The notes below the pieces were generated by a model. The model did not search any database, was not told where the DNA came from, and saw only the letters and a program-made list of their open reading frames with translations. A stretch of DNA of 64,000 nt from Dermatemys mawii (Eukaryota; Chordata; Testudines; Dermatemydidae). The DNA lies in contig ML677333.1 in the NCBI GenBank assembly GCA_007922305.1, forward strand, positions 21,030,949-21,094,948, in the 5' to 3' direction. A program made the translations under genes and the position numbers. The first letter of the stretch is position 1. The number at the start of each line of letters is the position of its first letter. Below, piece by piece: positions 33,767 to 44,500 of the stretch.

Positions 33767-36700
33767 GTTTGTCTGGCTGTTGCTAAGCCTTATTGTGGTG
33801 TATTTTTCCTTGAAGCTTGTAGACACAGTCAATGCATTCAAGTATTATTCACTAATAGCTGAGCCACTTAGAACTTCTGGGTAATACGTTCCCACTTGAT
33901 GTACACAACTGCCATGAACATTAATAGGACTGATGCATCCAAAGGAGAGTGTTTCCTACTCATGATTTCTCATGACACCGAGTGCCCAAGATGCTGAACT
34001 CAGGTGATTACATGAGAATTTCAGATTCCTTAAATAAAAACAAGTAAGTTTCTAGCCTTCATGGTTGTTGAGAAAAGCCTGGAAGCATGACCCAGGTGTA
34101 CACCAGAAGGCAAATAGAACCCCAAATTTATTATTTTAGAAAGTTCTCATGATTTTTAAGCCACTCTCATGACTTTTTTTGGTGGCGGGGGCGGGGTGTT
34201 AAATCATGATTCTTGAATGCTTGGGGTGAGCAATATCACAAGGACAATGCATGCAGTGTGTGTTGTGGTGGAGGGGGAAGTCTGGGAGGGACATGTGAGC
34301 TGCCCCCCAGGGTGGCACATATAAGTTGTGTGGAAGCCCTGTTAGAATAGCTGCTAATTGCAATGGTGAAGTAGTTAAATATATATAAATGTAGTTCAAT
34401 ATAATAATTGTTAACTGTCTACTAATAAGCTATTGAAGCTTTTTGTATGTCTCATGCCTAAGTGGTGCATCCTAGCTTTACTGCCTAAAGGAGAAAAGGG
34501 CAATTTAATGGAATCTGCTTAAGTGATTCTGTGAAAGAACACATGAGATGTCCTCATGCTAAGTGTGAAAAGTTATGCAAAATATTGTATTTTGTATAAT
34601 GCAAAGCCATTTGTTCACCTTTTATTTGACATTCTTTTTGTTAGAAACTCCTAGATTACCATCTCATCTGGAGGCTCCATGTAGCATAGAAACTAAGAAG
34701 TTCCAATTCAGTGGTGTAAATTAATGTACAAAGACCTTGAACTACCTTTCAAGGAAAAATAAAACTAGAAAAAGGTAAAGAAAATTTTAAGCGGCCATTG
34801 TTCCTCTGCTGGAGAGAATGTTCTGCAATAAGGATTTGGTGGCATAGGTTACCAAGTTAGATGTAGGCATGTGGTGACTGTATTTTAGTCCGGTTTTCAG
34901 AGTAACAGGTAATCATGGTCAGCAAAGTCATCTGGCATGCTGAGAGAAACCGCAATGAGGAGCAACTAATGGAAGAGAAAAAGTAAGGAAAGATTTTTAG
35001 TGGCCTGGAAGGATTCAGCTAGTACACAACTTAATAAGAGTGTATATTCTGCTGTGGTTTTATGGAGTATAAAGTGAGAACAAAATCTTATGAAACACCC
35101 CACCAGAGTATGTTAGATAGGTAGCAAATGAAATAATGCGCATAAGAAGATTAAAAAAGAATAGTCACTCAGGCACCAAAAATAAAGCAAAAAAAAAGTA
35201 TTTGTAGTCCTAGTAATGTTATAAAGTTTTGATTCTAGATTTATACATTTATTTTTCATTACAAGAGACAATGAAACTAACCAGGACTAACTTTTCCCAC
35301 AGCACAGGCAGTGTTTGGTTCTTATCCTTAGACTGAAAGTACTTCTATATTATTAGGCGCATTTACTCTGAATCAGCATTCCAAATCCACAACTAGTACT
35401 ACTTATTTGGCATTACACATGAAATATTTCCTAGGCTGCAGATTTTATATTCTAACCAACTGGAAGCTGTTCATCTTTGAGTGCTGAAACTTGCATCTAG
35501 TGAGGTATTCACACTGCAAGATTTCTAATGCAAGTCTTTTCACTTTAAACAAATGTTAATAATTATATACATGCACACAACTATATTTTGATTAAGGACC
35601 TAACTTAAAATGATAAAAGCAACACAGTTAAAAGATCTGCATCACATGAAAAATGTTTCTCTCTGTTTCAGTATTGTTGGTGCATTTGCTGAATTTTAAT
35701 GCTTATGAAAATGAAGGAATTCATTCTAGGCATAGAGTGCGGGCAGTAACCATAGTGACTTCTGCAGATATAAGCATTGCCAGTGTTCTTTGGTCCTAGT
35801 CTGCAACATCCTAGCAACTTAAAAATCAGCGAGCTTTTCCTGAAAAGATTTGGACAACCATTACAAAAAGTGTGATGGAGTGGGTTCAGGTGTATGTGTC
35901 CTGTCCCCAAAAGACTAGAATCACAGAAGTACAACTCATCTGTGTTACGTTTCTGAGTTTAGTCAAAAAACACTCATGATCAAAGGTTTCAAAGCTGCCA
36001 ACAGATATATAAAAAATAGCACAGACACTTTACCTTTGTCCATTGTCAGGGACAGATCATTTATCAAAGAAGCCAGTGTATTTGCCATATTATACACAGG
36101 CCTGTAGCCATATTTAACAGGATTCCCCAGGATACCTGCAATATAAATGCTATTCTTTGATATTTCTAGAGGATTTAAATTGTTGTTCCTTTCTGCTGTT
36201 ATTGGCAGAGTCTAGCTCCTTTTATCATTCTGAAGACACACAGGACTTGGTGAAATGCACACCTCTATTTTGTTTGCTGTGCCAGAAATAACGTGACTAT
36301 TTTTAGTAGCCACAACTAAGTAGTCTTATTGCACATTTCAGCCATCATAGTTTGTGCTGGAAGCCTTTGGAGTGATACAACTCATAAATGGGTTAGGAAA
36401 CTACTGTGGCTCAAATTGAAAAGCCTATTGTTTGGACTGGGAACAAATTGCTGTAAAAACAAATATGTAGGTGAACCAAAAATGATAAAGCAGGGAGTTT
36501 CACTGCCATGTATTTTCATTAATGCCTTTTATTTTTGCTTTTAAAACCCAGTGAAACAAAATAACCACAGTCGTCTTAGTCTTTGTCATGAAAGTTAGCT
36601 GTTCTTTTCTGAAATCATGTAAATAGCACATGCAGCATTCAGTATAATTCTATTTGTTCCTAAGACATTAAAGCAAAGTCATGATAAAATAGCCTTACTT

Positions 36701-37127
36701 TTAAAATATTGTGTTGCAAGTTTCAACAGGCTTTATTCAATATTTTGACATTTGTAATTCACAGATCTATCTGTGGTTTGTATTTCGGTAGGGCAGCAAT
36801 AAAGTCCACACACTAATACTGATGCGTTGCTTTGAGGACTGCATGGTTAAAACCTGCCCAGAATAATTTGCTAAATAATTCATAATTCCATAATGAAAAA
36901 TTAAAGGGACTAGTACACTACATCCCCTCTCAACGCCACTTCAGCTTCTTTAATTTCTATTCCAATTTCAAAAGCTTTGGAAAACTCTCTTGAACAAATC
37001 ACAGAGGGTTGATCAGCCTTTGAGGAGCGTCACATTGACTTGCTGATATTTTAAAATATGACCTCTCAAATGTATAGAAGATAAATAAGCAGTGTGTAAA
37101 ACTGTTGCTATTGTTTGTCTCACAGTA
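33767..37127. other. No gene; one short repeat near 34,120-34,250
   Basis: 34,120-34,250 (TCTCATGATTTTTAAGCCAC ... AAATCATGATTCTTGAATGC) matches a repeat with alternating ATCATGA words. The remainder shows no supported gene or named repeat. Confidence 0.35.
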
Positions 37128-37230
37128 TCATGAAGAGGCTCCAACAGAGATTGGGGCCCCGTTATGCATGGCACTATACAAACCCGAGGTAAGAGGTAGT
37201 CTCTGCCTTGTAGGGCTTTCTCAAGAGGTT
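37128..37230 (-). repeat. Short interspersed tail repeat, minus strand
   Basis: Antisense copy: GGGGCCCCGTTATGCATGG, CACTATACAAACCC, then AGTCTCTGCCTTGTAGGGC. Confidence 0.45.
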
Positions 37231-38850
37231 TCTGACATGTCTACCCCTAGCTAGAGAAATCACAGAAATGCCCTATATATCTGGTCCTGCCTGGAAAGCA
37301 AATGTGAAAACAACTTACAAAATCTGAATGTTCAGGAATCTTGATAAAACTTCAGTTTTGTTCTACAAATGAGAAAAGATTACAGGTGGAGGTAATCTCC
37401 TAAGGTTTTTTCAATGTGCCAATTTGCTTTTTTCTAGTTAATAGTCACAAATAAGAGGTGTCTTTAGTAATACAATTAAAGAAGGAAGCATCAAATTTCA
37501 CATAATGAACAGTAATTGTTCTCATACTGTGCACTTATAACTCCTGGACGATGTGAGGAGCTCTGTTTTATTTTTGTTACTACTGATTGGTTGCAGTTTA
37601 AGGGTAAATAATTCCAATGTGGTGTTATATACTTCTGCTTGTTGTAATATTTGTATTTCCCAATTAATTAATATCAGTTACAATGGCACCTACTGGCGAT
37701 GGCAGCCTTTCCGCTCAGTTAATCGAGTAGATAAACCTCATTTCACTGGCAGATCTTTCTGTTTCTTCTCAAAAGTAACTAGCTCTTGGACATGTCAATG
37801 TGTGCATTTTGGAAGCTAAGCCTGGGATATAATGTCTTGCTCTCGCTCCTCCCTACTAGAATGGAGCTTCAGAAACATATAGGGCATGAGATGCTTTGTG
37901 TTAGCTCCACAAAGCAAAGTGGCACCCCAGCCTAATCCTTCAACTGAACTCTTCTTCTCTGTACCCCCAGGTGGTCTCATCTTTTCCTTTAAGCTCATAA
38001 ACTTAGAGAGCCAAATAAATGTAGGGAGCAGCTCATAGTCACCACAATGCTGTCTTGGACATTCCATCACCACTTAAGTCATAAGTTACACTTAGTGTAA
38101 TGTGTAGAAATTTCACAGAAGGTCCAACCTGCTTACCCCCCGGTGCATGAACATGCAGGTTTATGGGCTGGCCCAACTGTGGAGGCAAAGTTAATTCCCA
38201 AGTATGCTAGAAAAGGACAAACCTGAATGGAAGGAAGAGCAGAAAGGAAATCCAGAGACAGGATCAGAGGTGGACATTGGACAGTGTTGTTGTGAACTTG
38301 ACCGAAGTACTGCTTTACATTTGGGGTTGTGACAGAAGAAAGCCACTTGCTCTTAAATGGGTATGATCTTGTTTTGTGTTCTATACATTCTTACCATTTA
38401 TGAGAATCTTTTTGTTCAATCAGTTCTGCTTGGTCTGGTTTATCACCATCCCTCTCAGACAGAATGTCCCACATGCCTTTTCAATGCAGTGATTGTGCCT
38501 CCAAGCCTAATCCTTCAATTGAACTCTTTCAGTACCCCAAGATGGTCGCATCTCTCCCTTCAATGTGGGGCAGCTTAGCCTATCCTAACTAGTGTCTGTC
38601 TGATAGCAATCAGCAGGATGCGGTACCACTACCTACTTTTCTGCCTCTTACCTACTGCTAAATCTGGGCTTCCCCAACAAGACCCAGAGCCAATGGTGCT
38701 ACTTAATTTCATTTAGCCCATATACCTTGGGTTAGGAAGGGAAATAAGGAGGTAATCTTTTCTCTAAATGTATTGCTGGTGAGTCTAAAACCAGTGTAAT
38801 GTAAAGTGGCAGGGGTATGTGATACCTTATGTGACGTATGTCTCTTATAA
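37231..38850. other. No gene; local duplicated segment
   Basis: Segments 37,929-37,990 and 38,504-38,560 share AGCCTAATCCTTCAA and TGAACTCTT followed by a CAGGTGGTC/AAGATGGTC block. No gene is supported. The 37,553 frame starts with GTG, not ATG. Confidence 0.4.
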
Positions 38851-39040
38851 TAGAATATCAGGGTTGGAAAGGACCTCAGGAGATCATCTAGTCTAGCCCC
38901 CTGCTCAAAGCAGGACCAATCCCCAATTAAATCATCCAACAGATTTTTGTCTCATATCCCTAAACAGCCCCCCGCAAGGATTGAATTCCCAACCCTGACT
39001 TTAGCAGGCCAATGCTCAAACCACTGAACTATCCCTCCCT
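38851..39040 (-). repeat. tRNA-derived SINE with CR1-like tail
   Basis: On the minus strand the head reads GGGAGGGATAGTTCAGTGG, containing an RNA polymerase III A box (TAGTTCAGTGG, 39,021-39,031). The B box, GGGAATTCAATCC, lies at 38,978-38,990. The tail (GGGGATTGGTCCTGCTTTG, AGACTAGATGATCTCCTG, CCAACCCTGATATTCTA) is like a CR1 3' end, which would let CR1 reverse transcriptase copy the SINE in trans. It is full length but mutated. Confidence 0.8.
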
Positions 39041-39275
39041 GACCTCTTGCCTCACATACCACAAAAAATCCTATATTGTCCTCATTTTACCTGTGGCACA
39101 TCCGTCAGAGAATCTTTATCATGAAATACTTAACGGGCCCTCTCCTTAGGCTACTCTGTGGATGATGTGACAAAGAGTCCTGTGGCACCTTAAAGACTAA
39201 CTAAAGTATTGAAGCATAAGCTTTCGTGGGCTAATAGCCACTTCGTCGGATGCATCCGACGAAGTGGCTATTAGC

Positions 39276-39675
39276 NNNNNNNNNNNNNNNNNNNNNNNNN
39301 NNNNNNNNNNNNNNNNNNNNNNNNNNNNNNNNNNNNNNNNNNNNNNNNNNNNNNNNNNNNNNNNNNNNNNNNNNNNNNNNNNNNNNNNNNNNNNNNNNNN
39401 NNNNNNNNNNNNNNNNNNNNNNNNNNNNNNNNNNNNNNNNNNNNNNNNNNNNNNNNNNNNNNNNNNNNNNNNNNNNNNNNNNNNNNNNNNNNNNNNNNNN
39501 NNNNNNNNNNNNNNNNNNNNNNNNNNNNNNNNNNNNNNNNNNNNNNNNNNNNNNNNNNNNNNNNNNNNNNNNNNNNNNNNNNNNNNNNNNNNNNNNNNNN
39601 NNNNNNNNNNNNNNNNNNNNNNNNNNNNNNNNNNNNNNNNNNNNNNNNNNNNNNNNNNNNNNNNNNNNNNNNNNN
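39276..39675. other. Assembly gap (400 N)
   Basis: A run of exactly 400 unknown bases. The 55 bases before it (39,221-39,275) are identical to the 55 after it (39,676-39,730), so the gap sits in a collapsed or artificially duplicated palindrome. Confidence 0.98.
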
Positions 39676-39771
39676 CTTTCGTGGGCTAATAGCCACTTCG
39701 TCGGATGCATCCGACGAAGTGGCTATTAGCCCACGAAAGCTTATGCTTCAATACTTTAGTTAGTCTTTAAG

Positions 39772-40476
39772 GTGCCACAGGACTCTTTGTCACTTCTGCA
39801 ATTCCAGACTAACACGGCTACCCCTCTGATTCTTGACAACATGCAAGGCACTGCATTTAGCCGTATGGAGTGGAAATCCATCAACCTCATGAAGAAACTT
39901 GCACAAATACAGACAGATATCATCTTTCTCTCCAAATGCAAACAGATGGACATCATACCTAACGGACTGAAGATGAAAAATCCATTACTTTCTACATACT
40001 GCACAGACTACAGTGAGAGATTATGCCAGACACTATCAAAGAAACTGAGGAACCACCTGATCAGCATCCTGTACAGCAAACAGGTAAACATCAAAAAAGA
40101 GCTTTCCAACCTGGAGACCTTCATAAACATCCAACCTTCCACACAAACAGACTTTACTAAAATAAGACAGGAGATCTATTTTACACACTTCACCTCTCTA
40201 CAAAAGAAAAAGAACTGCAAGCTATCTAAAATCCTACCTGCCACATGGGGCCACAACAGTGGTACCCCTAACTCACCCAGCAATATCGTCAATCTATTCA
40301 GCTACATACTCAGCCCGGCAGAAGAGTCTGTCCTATCTCGAGGACTCTCATTCTGCCCCACCACCCCTAAAACAAGATACAATTCTGCGGTGATCTGGAA
40401 GCCTACTTTCGCCGTCTCAGACTCAAAGAATATTTATCCACTGCATGCATCCTACGAAGTGGGTATTAGCCCATGA
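39772..40476 (+). pseudogene. Penelope-like element ORF, N-terminal part
   Basis: PLEs encode one protein with a reverse transcriptase and usually a GIY-YIG endonuclease. The first codons of this frame lie in the terminal repeat, so the true protein part starts later, about 39,840. It contains LAQIQTDIIFLSKCKQMDI and ERLCQTLSKKLRNHL. The conserved block before the reverse transcriptase, IVNLFSYILSPAEESVLSRG then LSFCPTTP, is typical of Penelope-like proteins. Near 40,380 the frame shifts: the family reading continues in another frame as FCGDLEAYFRRLRLKEYL. It then runs straight into the 3' terminal region, so the catalytic domain is deleted. Confidence 0.7.
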
Positions 40477-40580
40477 AAGCTTATGCTCTAATACTTTAGT
40501 TAGTCTTTAAGGTGCCACAGGACTCTGTCATTCTGCAATTCCAGACTAACACGGCTACCCCTCTGATTCTGTGGATGATG

Positions 40581-41177
40581 GTGCTCTCACAAACTTTCAT
40601 TTTAGGTTGCTGCTTTCCTCTTCCCATTTTATAATCTCACACCAGGCAAAGACGACAATTTGTAGGCCATGGAAGAATTGAAGTTTTGCATCCCTTTTAC
40701 ACCAACATATGCCCCATTTTTCCCTTAACTGCCTCTCTTCACACTTTATCATGGAAATGCATGACAATTATTAGTGTTCTCTGGACTGCAATGTTATGCA
40801 TTCTTATGTTATGCGACTTAAGTGTGATGATCCCCAGATGCCTCCGTCAAGGCTGCATTTTTGCCATTGCCTGTACATCACACCTAGAGCAAAGAGGAAC
40901 TAGCTGTAACATGAGGACAAGCAGTGCCAAAAGCACACAATCAATAAATGAAGGATGAGAAGGAAGGCACTTACCAGTTAAATGTTCTCAAATGAACATC
41001 TTTGTCTACTTCACTTGGAACCCCATGAGGCCATGTCTACATTAGACATTTTTTAGGAAATCTCTTACATCTCAATACCACAAGGGTATCTTCACTGGTG
41101 GAACAGTGGGAGCACTGGTGTTGGTAGAAAGTGGCTGTAGTCCTGCTGTGAGTCACAGAGCTTGTTAGTCATGTCTG
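40581..41177. other. No gene recognised
   Basis: GAGGCCATGTCTACATTAGA near 41,027-41,046 may be the start of a truncated MITE. Nothing else supported. Confidence 0.35.
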
Positions 41178-41290
41178 ACATGTTGTTATTTATTTCTGTA
41201 CTGCTTGTAATAGAGGCCCCAGGATCCCGAGTGCTGTACAAACATATAGAAAAGGACACTCCCTGCCCCATAAAGCCTACCATCTAAAAT
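41178..41290 (-). repeat. Short interspersed tail repeat, minus strand
   Basis: Antisense copy: TTGTTATTTATTTCTGTACT, AGGCCCCAGGATCCCGAGTG, CTGTACAAACATATAG and TCCCTGCCCCATAAAGCC. It is the best-preserved copy in the window. Confidence 0.55.
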
Positions 41291-41408
41291 AACCAAGATG
41301 CAACAAGCAAGTGTAGAACACAATGGAAGGAATGGGTGAGACGATGAGGGTAATAGTAACAGGAACACCTAATTTCAGAGGTAGGTTTGTGCATAACTGT
41401 GAGGTATA

Positions 41409-41583
41409 GAAGAGGTAGCTGTATTAGTCTGGATCCACAGAAGCAATGAAGAGTCCTGTGTCACCTTAAAGACTAACAAAAGTATTGAAGCATAAGCTTT
41501 TGTGGGCTAATACCTACTTCATCGGATGCACATGCATCAATACTTTTGTTAGTCTATAAAGTGCCACAGGAATCTTTATTGCT
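41409..41583. mobile_element. Short inverted Penelope-like copy with target duplication
   Basis: Left arm GAAGAGGTAGCTGTATTAGT ... TGTGGGCTAATACCTACTTC is followed directly by the inverted right arm AATACTTTTGTTAGTCTATA and GTGCCACAGGAATC. Flanks TGTGAGGTATA (41,398-41,408) and TGTCAGGTATA (41,584-41,594) match at 10 of 11 bases. Confidence 0.8.
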
Positions 41584-41594
41584 TGTCAGGTATA

Positions 41595-44500
41595 AAGCTT
41601 TTCATGTAAATGAAGATACTTCATTAAATCTCTTAAAAGGCCACCTGTCTACCTGTTATCAATGGGCAACTTTCAAGCATGGCTCCATATTTAAATAGTT
41701 ATGACTGATTATGCTATAACTGTGTTAAGAAACTGTGCAAAAGTCTGTAGAATGCTTTCCCATTAGCGTTTTTGTCTAGAAGAAAAGCCTGGACACACTC
41801 GTGTGGAATTTATTGTAGCTACAACTATGTTTGCTATTGCAGTGCCATTGTCTGTATTTTCAGAGGAACATGTTTAACCATCTTGAACATGTTTGTACTA
41901 TGCTCAAGACATACTAGAGATGGGTCCTAATCCACTGTCTTGAATGGCAGGAAATATAGTCTTCTGTTTATGGACTAAATAGGAGTTGAGCTGCTTCTTA
42001 ATCTGTTTAGCACAGGGGCAATTAAGCTAGATTCTGGGAGATATCCATAGACTATATTGTAAATCTCTTGCCTTTCTAAAGACCGATGTGTGGATTAAGG
42101 CACATTTTACATACCTAGTTTTTGTGGCTCATGCTTCTAAATGCTTAACATTTTTCTGCCTTGAATATTTGTACCTCACCATTTTGATCAATCGCTGACC
42201 AGAGGAACTACAGTCACTAAGTGCAGAAACTGTGTCTATCTCTTGTTACCACCTGAGTCACTAGACTAAAAAGAAAGAAAGAAAGAAACATAGAAAAAAC
42301 ACCCTGCATTACCATTTACTTTAATTGTCCCCTCAAATCTTGATTTGCTCACCATATGTCAATTTGCAGTACCCTTAGTCACATTGAATAGTACCTTGAA
42401 TAATCCTATTGAAACCAGTGGGGCCACATGTGTAACAAGGTATTGCAAAGTGGCAACTGATTTAAGCTAGCTGTGACCTCCACCATAAAACTTCACAACT
42501 AAACATATCTAACAGAATGGTTTGCTTAGGAAATTTCAGCTTGAGCATTGCTCTGATGCAATCAGAGCTTTAATCAAATCAATCCAACCGAACGAATTTG
42601 AAACACAAAGGTAAAACAGTCTAAGTACATTTTATTACAAGTTTATCTACTGAGCAAATAGCACTGCCAGGCAGAGTCCTAAAAATATTCCATAAGGATG
42701 GCTGATATTTGTGCAGCATGGAGGCATTGGTACTTCTGCTGTCAATATATATTTTGCAGGCGCTAGGAACAAGAAATAAGTATTTCTTACTTTGCTGAAA
42801 AGAAACTGTCACCTGCACATCTTCACCACTGATGGCTTTTACTTTTCTAAACTCCCCAGTGCTTCCCTGAAAACATGAGGATTCTGAGAAGGTACCAGTG
42901 GTTTTATCTTATTTCCCTTCACCACCTTTCCAAAAGGATTTTTTTTTAATGAGCTCCACCAGGCAGTTTTAATGTTTCTTCTTTATTTGCAGCTCTGTGG
43001 CTGATTATGCAGGATTCATGATATCACATCAGCAGAAGCTGCTGTAGATTGATGGGACCCCATCAATCACCCTGCCCCCTCAATATTCTAAAGATTTGTG
43101 TCATCAGGGGCCATGATGCTGTGTAGGAAGTTGTCCATTTATGGATACTAGAGCAAATGATATCATCACAATAGGTGGCTCCTGTCTAAATAGGGATCAT
43201 TTGTTAAATGAGATTACAAGCATTTATCTGGAAAACAGGAGACAGAGGCACCTGCTTTATGTAATTGATATCCTGGGGAATCATATTGTACAATAATCAA
43301 GACAAATCTTCATTTCCAATTCTATTATGTGAAAAAAACCTTCCTTTTTCTGCCTACACAAAACAAAGCCCACATCCACATGGAATAAGCTCCAGACCAT
43401 GTTTTCTATTATGCTTGAATATATGGGACATGCATTGCAATCCTATGCTTGCCACACTGCTGCAGTATACTTGTTTTGCAGAGCTGTCTAGCAGGCAAGT
43501 CAAAGCTGTGACTAACCAGACCCCTGGATACATACTTTAATTTCTGGCCTTCATTTTTTACAGTGAATTTGAATTGTTCATTGACTGCATATTTTTCTGA
43601 TTTGTGAGAAGCTCCATGCTCTGTATTTGGATGCTGCCTGCAATACATCATTAGTGTTTAAGAGGGTAAGTCAAAGATGACTCATTTCTTACTTTTTTAC
43701 CTTCAGTTTATACTTTCTTCAATACCATTTTATCAGTCAGAAAATAATGTATTAATTATCCTTAAACTAGTTAATTTCCAATACATGCTCTCTTTCTCCC
43801 TCACCCAGTACTTTGCACCATGTTTTGTTCCCCCATGCAAGCAATAGGCTTGTATTGTCTTTACAGAAAATGCTTTTCTACATTACTTTTTATTATAATA
43901 TTGCTGCATTACATGGTATACCTTAATTGCACTGGTAAATAGGAAAACAGTTTGTACAAACAAATCTAGAACTAAACATGTGATACCAAAATAAAATAAG
44001 TTCAGTCTAGTATTAACCTCCATTATAGTAAATTCTATAATAATTTGTAAGGCATGCATCATTTTGTTTTGATACTTCTGTTAAAGCAGATGTGTTGCTG
44101 ATAGGACTTAGTAAATATAAGGACCTGCAAGTACAAAACCCTTTATTTTATTGAAAGCTGTGAAAAGAAAAGCCTTCCAAAGAGACAGTTGTCGCTTAGT
44201 GCAGAGGACGATTCAGTAGTATCTCTTATCAACTGCACTAAATGGGATAAAAGAGAAAAAATAGAGTTAGCATGCTGTGAAGTGCTATGTTGGTTCATAT
44301 AGAAACAGTACTGGAAAAAATATGCTGTTTAAAAGAAACACTCTTTAAAAAGCTTTGAACCTAAAATACTAGTGTCAGTGCACTCAAATGTAGTTCTCCA
44401 AATTAGCTGATATATTAATTGTATAGTGAAGGTTATAGTTTTATCTAAGGATTATTTTAGAATAAATATGTTTAAGCAGAAGTCTGGAGGATCACTAGGT

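Larger units (their letters stand above)
39168..40567 (+). mobile_element. Penelope-like element with 13-bp target duplication and sequence gap
   Basis: TCTGTGGATGATG is duplicated at 39,155-39,167 and 40,568-40,580. The left end is an inverted terminal piece (39,168-39,250). After the gap a forward terminal region ends GACTAACACGGCTACCCCTC; the N-terminal coding part follows, and a second forward terminal region (40,445-40,567) closes the element. The reverse transcriptase and GIY-YIG parts are deleted. Hammerhead-like cores lie at 39,711-39,749 and 40,451-40,489. Confidence 0.8.

Noticed and set aside
37553..37819. 88-residue frame with a signal-peptide-like start
   Set aside because: It begins with GTG, not ATG, has no splice context and no family.
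38978..39031. tRNA gene on the minus strand
   Set aside because: A and B boxes belong to a SINE head; no cloverleaf with intact anticodon arm is followed by a normal 3' end, and the unit continues into a CR1-like tail.
39231..39729. Frames of 141-159 residues across the gap
   Set aside because: Almost entirely unknown residues from 400 N.
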